This document shows, one piece after another, positions 26,468-38,026 of a DNA stretch of 64,000 nucleotides; positions within the stretch are counted from its first letter, which is position 1; each line of letters starts with the position of its first letter. A program made the translations under genes and the position numbers. The stretch lies in contig NZ_CP071617.1 of assembly GCF_017357245.1 (NCBI RefSeq), forward strand, positions 124,001-188,000, written 5' to 3'. The notes under the pieces were generated by a model. That model ran no database searches. It was not told where the DNA came from and was given only the letters and a program-made list of their open reading frames with translations. The DNA is from Rhizobium bangladeshense. GTDB taxonomy: Bacteria; Pseudomonadota; Alphaproteobacteria; Rhizobiales; Rhizobiaceae.

Positions 26468-27364
26468 ATGACGCGCTCTTTCCTTGTTGACCTGGATGCC
26501 GTCCTCAGCATCGCCCGCCTGGGCTCGTTTCGGGCCGCCGCGCTGGAGCTCGGTATGTCCACGACAGCACTGAGCAATGCCATCGCCAAGCTTGAGCAGC
26601 GCTTAGGCATTCGGCTTTTTAACCGCACAACGCGCAGCGTCTCGCTGACCGACGCAGGGAAAACCTTCGTCGAGCGGGTTAGACCGGCAATGACCGACAT
26701 CCACGATGCCATGCTCTCGGCTCAGTCGCTTCAGGAGACTCCGACCGGTACGTTGCGCATCAATGCCTTTGTGTCGGCAGCCCGCGAGGTGATGGCGCCG
26801 CTCATCCTCTCTTTCCTGCAGCGCTTCCCCCAGGTGCACATCGATCTGGTCACGGAGGGACGGCTCGTCGACATAGTAGCGGCCGGCTTCGACCTAGGCT
26901 TGAGGCCGGCCGATTTGGTGCCGAACGACATGATTGCCGTGCCCCTCGGTCTGGAGCGCAGCAATGCCGTCGTCGCATCGCCGGATTTCCTGCGCACGCA
27001 CGGTAAGCCTGTCGTTCCGGCCGACTTGTACGGGTTTCCGTGCATCCGCGCCCGTCTTCCGAATAACGCATTGTTGCGCTGGCGCTTCGAGAAGGACGGG
27101 AACGCTGTCCAGATCGATGTGGAAGGCTCGATCACCCTCGACGAGTCAAGCCTTGTCAGGATAGCGGCGCAGAATGGAGTGGGGCTTGGATACGTCATGG
27201 AAGCGGATGCGCGCGACGACATTGCGGCGGGCCGACTGGTGCGAGTTCTCGAGGACTGGACCCCCTCTTTGGCCCCACTAGCGCTGTATTACCCTGGCAG
27301 GAAGAATCCGCCGGCAGCCTTCAGTGCGTTCATTCAGGCTGCCCGCGATTTTGCGAATCGCTGA
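26468..27364 (+). CDS. LysR-type transcriptional regulator
   Basis: A 298-residue LysR regulator. The helix-turn-helix covers [46 protein letters not shown], and the effector domain has [16 protein letters not shown] and [16 protein letters not shown]. It belongs to the same subgroup as the regulators at 53522, 56599 and 58723 in this window. It is divergent from the NTF2-like/SDR pair, its probable target. A ribosome site is weak (AAGAGGGATA). Confidence 0.92.
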   Translation: MTRSFLVDLDAVLSIARLGSFRAAALELGMSTTALSNAIAKLEQRLGIRLFNRTTRSVSLTDAGKTFVERVRPAMTDIHDAMLSAQSLQETPTGTLRINAFVSAAREVMAPLILSFLQRFPQVHIDLVTEGRLVDIVAAGFDLGLRPADLVPNDMIAVPLGLERSNAVVASPDFLRTHGKPVVPADLYGFPCIRARLPNNALLRWRFEKDGNAVQIDVEGSITLDESSLVRIAAQNGVGLGYVMEADARDDIAAGRLVRVLEDWTPSLAPLALYYPGRKNPPAAFSAFIQAARDFANR

Positions 27365-27562
27365 CCTGGTGCACAGATCGAGATTTTTTGCGGCGCGGGA
27401 TGTTCATGCCAAGCGCTACAATCAAAAGGATGTTCGTCTCACTCGTGCGGGATTGCTTTAGCAAACTGCGCAACCGAAAGTTGAATTTATGACGTAGTTG
27501 ATATTATATGACAACACCCCGCTAAGGGCTTCCGCGTTGCCGATGGGATCAACCCTTTACTC

Positions 27563-28177
27563 TCATTTCCCGGACCGCCATGGGGCGGTCGCGGCCAGCC
27601 ACTGTCGCGTGCGGGCCTCCGGATCCGAGTTGCGGGTGATATCGGTGACCACGGCGGCACTGTCGGCGCCGTTTTCCAGTACCAGCGGCGCCCGTTCGGC
27701 GGTGATCCCGCCGATGGCGACGAGCGGTGTCGTGCCGACGCGCTGGCGCCAGTCGGAAAGGCGTTCGACGCCTTGCGGCGCCCATTTCATTTCTTTGAGT
27801 ATCGTGGGCCAGACCGGCCCGAGCGCAACATAATCCGGCTCGGCCGCGAGCGCCGCCTCCAGCTCCGATACATCGTGCGTGGAAAGGCCTAGCTTCAGGC
27901 CGGCGCGACGAATGGCATTCCTGTCGGCGGCCACCAGGTCTTCCTGCCCGAGATGAATGAAATCGCATCCTTCATCGATCGCCAGCTTCCAATAATCATT
28001 GACGACCAGTTGGCAATCCGCTGCCGCACAGGCAGCCTTCGCATGCCGTATCTCCTCGCGAAGTATTGCATCTGAACGATCCTTGATGCGCAGCTGGACG
28101 AGTTTGACGCCAAGCGGCACGAGGCGTTCGACCCATTCGGCGCTGTCGACGATGAGATAGAAGGGGTCGAGCTTCAT
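27563..28177 (-). CDS. thiE: Thiamine phosphate synthase ThiE
   Basis: A 204-residue TIM barrel that joins hydroxymethylpyrimidine pyrophosphate to the thiazole phosphate carboxylate, giving thiamine phosphate. Family marks are VQLRIKDR for the substrate loop, [29 protein letters not shown], and [10 protein letters not shown] followed by AIGGIT for phosphate binding. It overlaps thiG by four bases and closes the thiCOSGE operon. The preceding 27365-27562 stretch downstream of the LysR gene has no gene and no clear terminator. Confidence 0.93.
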   Translation of the reverse strand: MKLDPFYLIVDSAEWVERLVPLGVKLVQLRIKDRSDAILREEIRHAKAACAAADCQLVVNDYWKLAIDEGCDFIHLGQEDLVAADRNAIRRAGLKLGLSTHDVSELEAALAAEPDYVALGPVWPTILKEMKWAPQGVERLSDWRQRVGTTPLVAIGGITAERAPLVLENGADSAAVVTDITRNSDPEARTRQWLAATAPWRSGK

Positions 28178-28947
28178 GAGAAGACGGCCTTTCCGATGAC
28201 GGGAGTGGACGGCACGGCAATGTCGCGTGGTTCCAGCGGTACGGCGCCATGCGCCAGGCTGCCGGCATCGATGGCAAGCGCGAAGGCCTCGGCAATGGTG
28301 GCGGGATCGCCTGCGCCGGCAACGGCTGTGTTGAGAAGAACGGCATCATAACCGTACTCCATGACGGTAGCGGCATGAGACGGCCGGCCGATGCCGGCAT
28401 CGATGATCAGCGGCACATCCGGAAAATGCGCACGAAACGCCCGCAGCGCCATCGGGTTCAGCGGCCCCTTAGCGGAGCCGATCGGCGCACACCAGGGCAT
28501 CAGGACACGGCAACCGGCTTCCAGCAGCCTTTCGGCTACGACAAGGTCGTCGGTTGTATAGGGAAAGACCTGAAAGCCCTCGCCGGTGAGGATGCGGGCG
28601 GCCTCGACAAGGCCGAAGACGTCAGGCTGCAGCGTATCGTGATGACCGATCACTTCGAGCTTGATCCAGTCGGTGCGGAAGACCTCGCGCGCCATCTTCG
28701 CCGTCAGCACTGCCTCCTGCACGCTGTGGCATCCGGCTGTATTCGGCAGCACGCGCACGCCAAGCTCGCCGATCAGGTCGAAGAAGGCGCCGCCCGCTTT
28801 GCCGCCGACGGCTTCGCGGCGAAGCGACACGGTGACGATCTCGGTCTTCGAACGCCTCACCGCTTCTGCAAGGACAGCTGGAGACGGATAGCGGGCGGTG
28901 CCGAGCAGCAGCCGGGAACGGACTTCGATATCATAAAGTTTCAGCAT
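28174..28947 (-). CDS. thiG: Thiazole synthase ThiG
   Basis: A 257-residue thiazole synthase that condenses deoxyxylulose phosphate, dehydroglycine and ThiS thiocarboxylate. Visible motifs are [46 protein letters not shown], the Schiff-base Lys in WIKLEVIGH, and [37 protein letters not shown]. The ATG at 28945-28947, preceded by GGAGGCTGAG, gives normal family length; a longer upstream reading is the antisense-phase extension through thiS. It overlaps thiE by four bases. Confidence 0.95.
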   Translation of the reverse strand: MLKLYDIEVRSRLLLGTARYPSPAVLAEAVRRSKTEIVTVSLRREAVGGKAGGAFFDLIGELGVRVLPNTAGCHSVQEAVLTAKMAREVFRTDWIKLEVIGHHDTLQPDVFGLVEAARILTGEGFQVFPYTTDDLVVAERLLEAGCRVLMPWCAPIGSAKGPLNPMALRAFRAHFPDVPLIIDAGIGRPSHAATVMEYGYDAVLLNTAVAGAGDPATIAEAFALAIDAGSLAHGAVPLEPRDIAVPSTPVIGKAVFS

Positions 28948-28948
28948 C

Positions 28949-29146
28949 TCAGCCTCCTTGCATGGGTGAGAGAATTTCGATGCGGTCGCGTTCGCCGAGC
29001 CTGAAATCGGCGCGATCCTCGCGGTGCACCAGCTCGCCGTTGACAGCGGTCGCCAGCCATCCGCCTTCGTAGTCCAGAGCCAGAAGAAGATCTGCGAGGG
29101 TCGTGGCCGCGACCTCCTGTTCCTCGCCATTGATGATGAAGGTCAT
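28949..29146 (-). CDS. thiS: Sulfur carrier protein ThiS
   Basis: A 65-residue ubiquitin-like sulfur carrier ending in the required Gly-Gly (SPMQGG). The beta-grasp start [12 protein letters not shown] and the [26 protein letters not shown] segment are typical. The carboxy-terminal glycine is adenylated and converted to thiocarboxylate to deliver sulfur to ThiG. It overlaps thiO by four bases and ends one base before the thiG start. No thiF is in the window, so activation must be supplied elsewhere. Confidence 0.95.
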   Translation of the reverse strand: MTFIINGEEQEVAATTLADLLLALDYEGGWLATAVNGELVHREDRADFRLGERDRIEILSPMQGG

Positions 29147-30129
29147 GATGCCCTCCTTTCCGGTTGGTTGCCTTCTCCAAGAAGAAGCCGCGCCACCTCG
29201 CCGGCAATGGCCGGCGCCAGCAGAAAGCCGTGGCGGTAGAGGCCATTGACATGGAGGGTGCGCCCCTCCTGCGTCACACGCGGCAAATTGTCGGGGTAAG
29301 CTGGCCGCACGCCCGCGCCGGTTTCGGTAACCCGTGCCTCGCCGAAGGCGGGATTGAGGGCATAGGCGGCATTCAGCAATTCCATCAGCGAACGCGCGGT
29401 AATCGGGCCGACATCGTCACTTTCGATCATCGTCGCCCCGATCATGAAGCGATTTCCCTGCCGCGGCACGATATAGATCGGGTGGCGCGGATGCAGCAGA
29501 CGGACGGGACGGGAGAGATTCACCTCGCTCGTTTCGACGCACAGCATCTCTCCGCGAACGCCGCGCAATTCGGGCAGGCGGCCGATCTGGGCGGCCCCGG
29601 TGCAGTCGATCACACGATCGTAATGGGCAAGGTCGGGGTCACCCGTGACCCCGAATGTGAGATGCATGCGGGCTTCCTCAAGTCCGGCGGCGAGCCCCGA
29701 GAGCGCCTGCCGCGGATCGAGATGCGCTTCCTGCCGAAAGAACAATGCCCTGCGGAAGCGGCCGGCGAGATCAGGTTCAAGGGCTGCGATCGCCTGCTCG
29801 TCCAGCCACTCCCATCCGCTTGTCCGGCGGCAAAAGCGGTCGAGTTCGCCGGCATCGCGCCCGGCCGCCACGACAAGTGTCCCCCGGCGATTGACAAGGC
29901 CGGGCAGCGCTGCCCCCCACCAATCGGCGGCAAGACGACCGAGCGCCAGTACCGGCTCCTCCGCGCTTTCCCTTTCGCACCATGGAGCAAGCATGCCGCC
30001 GGCAAAGCCGGAAGCGCCGGCGCCGACCCGGTCGGCTTGCTCAGCGACGCTGACGCGGAAGCCGTGCCGATAGAGCTGCCACGCAACGGTGAGGCCGGCA
30101 ACGCCGGCCCCCTTGACGAGGATGCGCAT
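29143..30129 (-). CDS. thiO: Glycine oxidase ThiO
   Basis: A 328-residue FAD-dependent amine oxidase of the DAO fold that makes dehydroglycine from glycine for the thiazole ring. The Rossmann motif VKGAGVAGLTVAWQL starts at residue 5, followed by GASGFAGGMLAPW; the carboxy half has ETGAGVRPAYPDNLP and HVNGLYRHGFLLAPAIA, a standard DAO signature. ATG 30129 is chosen because GGAGA lies seven bases upstream; ATG 30135, which overlaps the thiC stop, is also possible. It follows thiC directly. Confidence 0.93.
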   Translation of the reverse strand: MRILVKGAGVAGLTVAWQLYRHGFRVSVAEQADRVGAGASGFAGGMLAPWCERESAEEPVLALGRLAADWWGAALPGLVNRRGTLVVAAGRDAGELDRFCRRTSGWEWLDEQAIAALEPDLAGRFRRALFFRQEAHLDPRQALSGLAAGLEEARMHLTFGVTGDPDLAHYDRVIDCTGAAQIGRLPELRGVRGEMLCVETSEVNLSRPVRLLHPRHPIYIVPRQGNRFMIGATMIESDDVGPITARSLMELLNAAYALNPAFGEARVTETGAGVRPAYPDNLPRVTQEGRTLHVNGLYRHGFLLAPAIAGEVARLLLGEGNQPERRAS

Positions 30130-30131
30130 CG

Positions 30132-32184
<2,053 letters not shown>

Positions 32185-32476
32185 AATGCGCGGCATCAAA
32201 GACCGGAGCGGCCCCGATGTCAAGAAGGCCTCTCCTTATCCGTTCCGGTGCAATGGTTTGAATTTGACCACGATGGAAAAAGAAGGAGGCAGCCTGAAGG
32301 GAAATCCCTCTGGCGTTTCATGAGCATAGCAGTGCGGGGCCCAGCCGCGCGCTTCGCTGCGGAGGTTGATGGAGGCCCCGTGCCAGGCAGGATTGGCACC
32401 CCGAGATCTCTGGTCTAGTGTTGAGTTCTCTGCGGGCATTCAGCAGCAGCCGGTACGTTGAACAAACGGGATTCTC

Positions 32477-33391
32477 ATGACCACGCATCGCTTCATTCCG
32501 ACGATCTTCCATAATGTCATCGGTTCCCTGCCGGTGGCGCTCCGTATCGCGAGTGGCGATACCGTGGTCACGGAAACGCTCGACGCCATCGGCTATGACA
32601 AGGACGGCATCAGGCGGGCATCTGGTCCGAACCCGATGAACGGCCCAATTTTCGTGGAGGGTGCGGAGGCCGGTGATGCGCTGAAGGTAGATATCATCAG
32701 CATGACGCCAACCAGGGGCACTGGTTTTACCCGAAGCATCGTCGCGGCCAATGTTGTCGACCCTGAAACGGTTCGCGGCCTTCCGCCGCGCGATACCGCT
32801 CTCTGGACCATCGACCGCGAAGCATTGACCGTCCGGCTGTCGGAGCCGGTCGCGGGTCTCGAGAATTTCGTTCTGCCCCTCGCGCCGATGATCGGCTGTT
32901 TCGGGGTCGCGCCCGCCCTCGCCCAGGCGATATCGACCGCGACCAGTGGCGAATATGGCGGCAACATGGACTATCGCCTGTTCGGCCCCGGCACCACGGT
33001 TCGCTTCCCAATATCGGCGCCGGGCGCCCTGTTCTTTTTGGGCGACTGCCATGCCGTGCAGGGAGATGGCGAGATTGTCGGCACCGGCATCGAGACCAGT
33101 TTCGAGGTCACGGTGCGGCTGACGGTGGAAAAGAAGTCTGGGCTGGTCTGGCCGCGCGGAGAAACCGCTGAAGACATCTTCACGATCGGCAATGCCCGGC
33201 CCCTCGATCAGGCGCTTCAGCATGCGACGAGTGAAATGCTGAACTGGCTGGCGTCCGATTATGGTCTGGACAGGACGGCTGCAAGCCATCTGCTGGGCCA
33301 GGTAGTGCGTTACGATGTCGGCAACGTCTTCGATCCGGCCTATACGATGGCTTGCCGGGTCGCGAAGAAATGGCTGGCCGGCCGATCGTGA
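32477..33391 (+). CDS. Acetamidase/formamidase family protein
   Basis: A 304-residue FmdA/AmdA-type amidohydrolase that releases ammonia from short amides. Characteristic stretches are SGPNPMNGPIFVEGAEAGDALKVDI, LPLAPMIGCFGVAP, YGGNMDYRLFGPGTTVRFPISAPGALFFLGDCHAVQGDGEIVGTGIE, where GGNMD and GDCHAxQGDGE supply the active-site residues. No signal peptide is seen, so it acts in the cytoplasm. It ends 15 bases from a convergent proline iminopeptidase gene that belongs to the LuxR-solo cluster, and its amide substrate could be linked to that system (inference). Confidence 0.9.
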   Translation: MTTHRFIPTIFHNVIGSLPVALRIASGDTVVTETLDAIGYDKDGIRRASGPNPMNGPIFVEGAEAGDALKVDIISMTPTRGTGFTRSIVAANVVDPETVRGLPPRDTALWTIDREALTVRLSEPVAGLENFVLPLAPMIGCFGVAPALAQAISTATSGEYGGNMDYRLFGPGTTVRFPISAPGALFFLGDCHAVQGDGEIVGTGIETSFEVTVRLTVEKKSGLVWPRGETAEDIFTIGNARPLDQALQHATSEMLNWLASDYGLDRTAASHLLGQVVRYDVGNVFDPAYTMACRVAKKWLAGRS

Positions 33392-33406
33392 CGACCGGTC
33401 CATGCT

Positions 33407-34321
33407 TCAGTCGTGCCGCGACAGGAAGCGGGAAACGGTCGCCATGCACAGCGGCCTTTCCTCGACATGCGGCATATGGCTGGAATTTTCGAAGAGCACC
33501 CACTCGCAGCCGGGGACGCGATCGAGATAGGGCCTGACGACCAGGGGCGTCGCCTCGTCATATTTGCCCGAGATCAGCAGCGTCGGTGCTTCGATGCGAT
33601 CGAGCCGGTCTTCGATCGTCCAATCCTTCATCGTTCCGATGACGTGGAATTCCGTCGGGCCGTTCATGTTGCGATAGACGGTGTTGTCTTCGTCCATGAT
33701 GGCAAAGGTGCGCGCCACCTCGGGCGGCCATGGCGCCACGCGGCAGACATGGCGATCATAGAAGACGCGGGAGGCGGCGATATAGTCCGGATCGGTGAGG
33801 CTTCCGGCGTGTTCGTGCTTCAGCAGCGTGTCCTGCACCTCCTTCGGCAATTCCTGCCGCAGCCGGTTGGCCTCGGCAACCCAGGTGTGCATGTTGGCCG
33901 GCGAATTGGCGATAACCAGGGCTTTCAAACCCTGCGGCCGGCGCACCGCATGTTCGGCGCCGAGCATGCCGCCCCAGGACTGGCCCAGAAAGGCGTAACG
34001 ATGCTGGATGCCGAGGTGGGCCAGCAGTTCGTCCAGCTCTTCGAGGAAGAGACCGACCGTCCAGAAATCCGGGCCCTTGTCAGGAAGGCGGGTGGAATTG
34101 CCGTTGCCGAGCTGGTCGTAATGGATGACCGGCCGGCCGTCGAGGGCGGCGATGTCCTTGAAGGAATCGACGTAATCATGCGTGCAGCCGGGCCCTCCAT
34201 GCGCAACGACGAGAGGCAGCTTGTCGCTTTTCAGGGAGCCGGTCACGCGGTACCAGGTGCGATAATCGCGAAAGGGCAGATAGGCTTCACTTGTCGCGAC
34301 TTCGGCCACCGGCATCTCCAT
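33407..34321 (-). CDS. pip: Proline iminopeptidase, copy 1
   Basis: A 304-residue S33 serine peptidase removing amino-terminal proline from peptides. Using ATG 34321 (MEMPVAEV), the oxyanion motif is HGGPGC at 41-46, the nucleophile Ser115 in GQSWGG, Asp255 in GKYDEATP and His282 in SSHMPHVE. No signal peptide is visible. An upstream frame extension (to 34375) is alanine-rich and looks noncoding. It lies 57 bases downstream of the LuxR solo on the same strand, the order found in plant-responsive LuxR loci. Confidence 0.9.
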   Translation of the reverse strand: MEMPVAEVATSEAYLPFRDYRTWYRVTGSLKSDKLPLVVAHGGPGCTHDYVDSFKDIAALDGRPVIHYDQLGNGNSTRLPDKGPDFWTVGLFLEELDELLAHLGIQHRYAFLGQSWGGMLGAEHAVRRPQGLKALVIANSPANMHTWVAEANRLRQELPKEVQDTLLKHEHAGSLTDPDYIAASRVFYDRHVCRVAPWPPEVARTFAIMDEDNTVYRNMNGPTEFHVIGTMKDWTIEDRLDRIEAPTLLISGKYDEATPLVVRPYLDRVPGCEWVLFENSSHMPHVEERPLCMATVSRFLSRHD

Positions 34322-34378
34322 TTCTCGGAAGTTTGGAGACCATAACGCGGCGGCGGCGGCGAAGGCAGCTATCACAAG

Positions 34379-35167
34379 TTATAGGTTGGGCAATGACCGT
34401 TCACGCTCTTCGAGAAGGCGGTAATGGGTCGCGCGCACGACGGCCTGCGTACGATTGCGGGCGCCGAGCTTCTTGGCCGCCGCGTTGAGATGCATGACCA
34501 CGGTGGGAACGGAGCGGCCGATGATGCGCGAGATTTCCTTGGCGGAATAGCCTTCCGCAGAATGGCGCAGGCATTCGCGCTCCCGCTCGGTCAGGCGGAT
34601 GGTGCCGACGGTCCTCGCCCGTGTGTCGAAAAGCGAATAAGCGGTCTCATGAAAGATATGGGCAAGCAGATTGAAGTCGGCGATAGCGCTCAACGCATGC
34701 CGTTCGAAATCGCGGCCCCCGCGGAAACGGATGCCGGTGACCGTGGCATAATCGCCCCCCGGCATATGCACCGGCACGGTCACGCCGGTCGACATGTCGC
34801 GTTCGCGGAGATAGCGGGTCACCGGCGCGGTGTCGTCGCTCATAAAGCGATTGATCAGCGTGTCGGCATCAGTGTCGTAATTCCAGAAGAAGGGCGCGCT
34901 GCTGCGTAGCGCCACCTGCTGGACCGGGTCGATGCGGAAATAACCGCGATCGAACCAGTAGTCGTGCATGTCGTCGGCGATGTTCCTGAGCTTCAGCAGC
35001 GACGGAATCATGATCGCGCCGTCAATATCATAGGGCACCGGCGTATAATCATAGATGAGGGCCTCGAAGCCGAGCTGCTTCATTGCCTCGAAGGCCTCGT
35101 CGATCCGGCCGTCCAGCGTTTCATGCGCCGTAAATTGCTGTCTGATCGTTCCAATATCATCAAGCAT
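34379..35167 (-). CDS. LuxR solo of the plant-associated (PAB/PipR) class
   Basis: A 262-residue regulator with an amino-terminal autoinducer-binding domain and a LuxR helix-turn-helix (LTERERECLRHSAEGYSAKEISRIIGRSVPTVVMHLNAAAKKLGARNRTQA, about 192-242). Aligning MHDYWFDRGYFRIDP (67-81) to TraR puts Met67 at W57 and Trp71 at Y61, while Asp80, Pro81, Trp95 and Gly128 keep the D70, P71, W85 and G113 positions. W57M plus Y61W is the known mark of OryR, XccR, PsoR, NesR and PipR, which answer plant compounds rather than acyl-homoserine lactones. No luxI is present. ATG 35167 follows GGGGAACTGCCC. It is flanked by two pip genes. Confidence 0.92.
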   Translation of the reverse strand: MLDDIGTIRQQFTAHETLDGRIDEAFEAMKQLGFEALIYDYTPVPYDIDGAIMIPSLLKLRNIADDMHDYWFDRGYFRIDPVQQVALRSSAPFFWNYDTDADTLINRFMSDDTAPVTRYLRERDMSTGVTVPVHMPGGDYATVTGIRFRGGRDFERHALSAIADFNLLAHIFHETAYSLFDTRARTVGTIRLTERERECLRHSAEGYSAKEISRIIGRSVPTVVMHLNAAAKKLGARNRTQAVVRATHYRLLEERERSLPNL

Positions 35168-35201
35168 GGGCAGTTCCCCGGTTGGCATGCACCGCGCTAC
35201 C

Positions 35202-35217
35202 CTATCACTTCTTATAG
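35202..35217. promoter_or_regulatory. Lux-box-like dyad candidate
   Basis: CTATCACTTCTTATAG is an imperfect palindrome (CTATNA and TNATAG arms) in the 130-base gap between the LuxR solo and the divergent second pip gene. Its centre is about 88 bases upstream of the pip ATG. Sequence match to known sites was not tested. Confidence 0.33.
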
Positions 35218-35297
35218 CTGGCATGGAGCGCGTTTTCCGGTAAAAAATTAGCCATGCCCAAATATTGAGCAAGGGAAATTTTCTGCTGGAGTAATCA

Positions 35298-36188
35298 ATG
35301 TGGCGTGAAATGCAGCCGGACGCGCGATTCGAGGTCGATGTGGATGGCTATCGCGTCGTCGCCTATAGCTTCGGGATCGGCGACGAGACGGTGTTCTGCC
35401 TGAACGGCGGTCCCGGCCTGCCATGTGATTACTTGCGCGAGGCCCATTCCTGCCTGATCGACAAAGGCTACCGCGTCGTCGCCTTCGACCAGCTCGGCAC
35501 CGGCGCTTCCGACCGGCCGGACGATCTCTCGCTCTGGACGATCAGCCGCTATGTCGAAGAGACGGAAACCGTGCGCAAGACGCTCGGGCTCGGCAAGGTC
35601 CACATGCTCGGCCATTCCTGGGGCGGGTGGCTCGCGATAGACTATGCTCTGACCTATCCCGAAAATCTGAAGACGCTGATCCTCGAAGATACCGTCGCCG
35701 ACATGCCGCATCTGATCTCGGAACTGGAACGGCTGCGGGCAGCGCTTGGTCCGGAAACAGTCTCGATGATGCAGAAGCATGAGGCGCAGGGGACTTATGA
35801 TCATCCGGAATATCTCGCCGCCGTCACCATCCTCAACTACCGCCATGTCTGCCGCCTGGCCGAATGGCCGGCGCCGGTGCGCCGCTCGCTCGACGACTGG
35901 AACATGGCGCCTTACGCGACGATGCAGGGCCCGAACGAATTTCTCTACATAGGCAATCTCAGGGACTGGAACCGTATCCCCGATCTGCCGCGGCTGACCT
36001 TGCCCGTGCTCATCACCACGGGAGAGCATGACGAGCTGACGCCTGCCTGCGCGCTGAGGATGAAGCTCGCGCTGCCGAATGCCGAGCTCAAGGTATTTGC
36101 CAATGCCAGCCACATGCCATTTTATGAGAACCCGCAGGACTATTATCCGGCGCTTCTAGGCTTTCTTGACCGGCACAAGGCATCCTGA
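35298..36188 (+). CDS. pip: Proline iminopeptidase, copy 2
   Basis: A 296-residue S33 family peptidase. NGGPG at 36-40 forms the oxyanion hole, Ser107 is in GHSWGG, Asp246 in GEHDELTP and His272 in ASHMPFYE, so the triad is complete. It is clearly related to copy 1 but divergent. GGAG before ATG is well spaced. It is transcribed away from the LuxR solo and leads into a five-gene peptide importer block, the first permease starting 51 bases later. It probably processes imported or plant-derived amino-acid conjugates. Confidence 0.92.
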   Translation: MWREMQPDARFEVDVDGYRVVAYSFGIGDETVFCLNGGPGLPCDYLREAHSCLIDKGYRVVAFDQLGTGASDRPDDLSLWTISRYVEETETVRKTLGLGKVHMLGHSWGGWLAIDYALTYPENLKTLILEDTVADMPHLISELERLRAALGPETVSMMQKHEAQGTYDHPEYLAAVTILNYRHVCRLAEWPAPVRRSLDDWNMAPYATMQGPNEFLYIGNLRDWNRIPDLPRLTLPVLITTGEHDELTPACALRMKLALPNAELKVFANASHMPFYENPQDYYPALLGFLDRHKAS

Positions 36189-36239
36189 TGCAAGTGAAAG
36201 CGGCTCAAATCCCACGAAGACAGAGGGGCGATCGCCGTC

Positions 36240-37178
36240 ATGCACCGCTATAAGTTCGTTCTGACGCGACCGCTGCAGTTTCTGCCCGTACTTTTCGGCA
36301 TCAGTATCATCACCTTCATCTTGGTCCGCCTGATCCCCGGCGATCCCGCACGCAATATCCTCGGCACGCGTGCAACGCCGCAAGCACTTGCGAGCATCCG
36401 TGCCCAGTACGGTCTCGATCAGCCGATGTGGCTGCAATATGTCTATTTTCTTAAGAACCTCGCCGATGGCGAAATGGGCAAGTCTATCCTCTACAAGATC
36501 GACGTGCTGAAGCTGATCGCGACCCGCATCGAACCGACGCTCGCGCTCGTGGCCGCCAGCCTCGTGCTCTCGGTCCTGATCGCGGTGCCGATGGCGGCGA
36601 TCGCCGCACGCAATGCAGGCCGAGCGCCGGACCATGCGGTGCGCATCGTCTCGACTCTCGGCATCGGTTTTCCGCCCTTCTGGCTGGGGCTGATGCTGAT
36701 CATCCTCTTCAGCGTCGAGCTCGGCCTGCTGCCGGTTTCGGGCTACGGCGCGACCATCGGCGACAAGCTTTCACATCTCGTGCTGCCAAGCCTGACGGTG
36801 GCGTTGTCGCTCTCGACTGTTTTGACGCGAAGCCTGCGGGCGGCAATGATCGAGGCGCTGAAATCGGATGTCGCCACGGCGGCGCGCGCCCGCGGCATGC
36901 CCGAGGGCATCGTCTTCTGGCGGCATGTGCTGCCGAATTCGCTGGTGCCGACGATCAACCTGCTTGCCGTCAACATCGGCTGGCTGATCGGCGGCACGGT
37001 TGTGGTCGAGAGCGTCTTTGCGCTGCCCGGCATGGGGCAGCTCCTCGTCAGGGCGATCTTCTCGCGCGACTATATGGTGGTGCAGGGCGTGGCCATGGTC
37101 TTTGCCTGCGCCACCGTGCTGATCAATTTCATCGCCGACATCGTCACCGTGGCCGTCGATCCGAGGGTGAAGCTATGA
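36240..37178 (+). CDS. Peptide ABC importer permease, DppB/OppB-like
   Basis: A 312-residue inner-membrane permease with about six transmembrane segments. The amino block VLFGISIITFILVRLIPGDPARNILG is diagnostic of DppB/GsiC proteins, and the EAA loop reads VATAARARGMPEGIVFWRHVLPNSLVPTI for contact with the ATPase. It overlaps the second permease by four bases. The context beside pip and a plant-type LuxR solo suggests uptake of proline-containing peptides or ethanolamine-type plant signals. Confidence 0.93.
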   Translation: MHRYKFVLTRPLQFLPVLFGISIITFILVRLIPGDPARNILGTRATPQALASIRAQYGLDQPMWLQYVYFLKNLADGEMGKSILYKIDVLKLIATRIEPTLALVAASLVLSVLIAVPMAAIAARNAGRAPDHAVRIVSTLGIGFPPFWLGLMLIILFSVELGLLPVSGYGATIGDKLSHLVLPSLTVALSLSTVLTRSLRAAMIEALKSDVATAARARGMPEGIVFWRHVLPNSLVPTINLLAVNIGWLIGGTVVVESVFALPGMGQLLVRAIFSRDYMVVQGVAMVFACATVLINFIADIVTVAVDPRVKL

Positions 37179-38026
37179 GCATCGAGGCGACCGCACCCGC
37201 CTCCCCTCGCCGGCGCCGCTTCCTCGGCCAGCGGCCGATGCTTGCCGTCGGCGCCGGCGTGCTGCTGTTCTTCATCATGCTGGCGGTCGCCGCACCTCTT
37301 ATCGCGCCCTATGACCCCATCATGCAGAATGCCGAGGTGCGCCTGCAGGCGCCATCGCTGATGCATCCTTTCGGCACCGACAATTTCGGCCGTGACATCC
37401 TCTCCCGCGTCATCTGGGGTGCGCGCATCGATCTGCAGATGGCGCTGATCGGTGTCGTCTTCCCCTTCCTCATCGGCACGACGGTCGGCACCATTGCCGG
37501 CTTCTTCGGCGGGATCGTCGACGCGCTGTTCATGCGCCTCGTCGATATCATCCTCGCCTTCCCGTTCCTCGTGCTGATGCTTTCGATAATCGCCATCCTC
37601 GGCCCCGGCCTCGGCAGTTTCTATATCGCCATGGCGCTGGTCGGCTGGGTTTCCTATGCGCGGCTGATCCGGGCGCAGATGCTGGTGCTGAAGGGCAGCG
37701 ATTACGCTGTCGCCGCCGTCAGCCTCGGCTTCAGCCGTTCGCGCATCATGTTCCGTCACCTGCTCCCGAACGCCATCGCCGGCTCGATCGTCTTTTCCAT
37801 GTCCGATGCGACGCTGGTGCTGCTCAGCGGCGCTGCCGTCAGCTATCTCGGCCTCGGCGTTCAGCCGCCGATCGCCGAATGGGGCGTCATGGTCGCGGAA
37901 GGACAGAGCTTCATCACTACGGCCTGGTGGATCACGCTGTTTCCCGGCCTCTCCATCGTCTGCCTGGCCTTCGGCTTCAGCATGCTGGGCGATGCGCTCG
38001 GCGAATTGCTGGGGGTGCATGAATGA
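37175..38026 (+). CDS. Peptide ABC importer permease, DppC/OppC-like
   Basis: A 283-residue permease with the DppC features APYDPIMQN and HPFGTDNFGRDILSRVIWGARIDL, where the FGTDNxGRD motif is invariant in the family. The EAA region is YAVAAVSLGFSRSRIMFRHLLPNAIAGSIV. About six hydrophobic segments are present. It overlaps the upstream permease and the downstream ATPase each by ATGA, so all three are translationally coupled. Confidence 0.93.
   Translation: MSIEATAPASPRRRRFLGQRPMLAVGAGVLLFFIMLAVAAPLIAPYDPIMQNAEVRLQAPSLMHPFGTDNFGRDILSRVIWGARIDLQMALIGVVFPFLIGTTVGTIAGFFGGIVDALFMRLVDIILAFPFLVLMLSIIAILGPGLGSFYIAMALVGWVSYARLIRAQMLVLKGSDYAVAAVSLGFSRSRIMFRHLLPNAIAGSIVFSMSDATLVLLSGAAVSYLGLGVQPPIAEWGVMVAEGQSFITTAWWITLFPGLSIVCLAFGFSMLGDALGELLGVHE

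Noticed and set aside
28948..29130. Longer ThiG amino terminus
   Set aside because: The extension reads thiS out of frame, and the ATG at 28947 gives the normal ThiG start and length.
29990..30120. GCCGGC-rich inverted repeats as a terminator
   Set aside because: They lie inside thiO and reflect Gly-Ala codon repeats.
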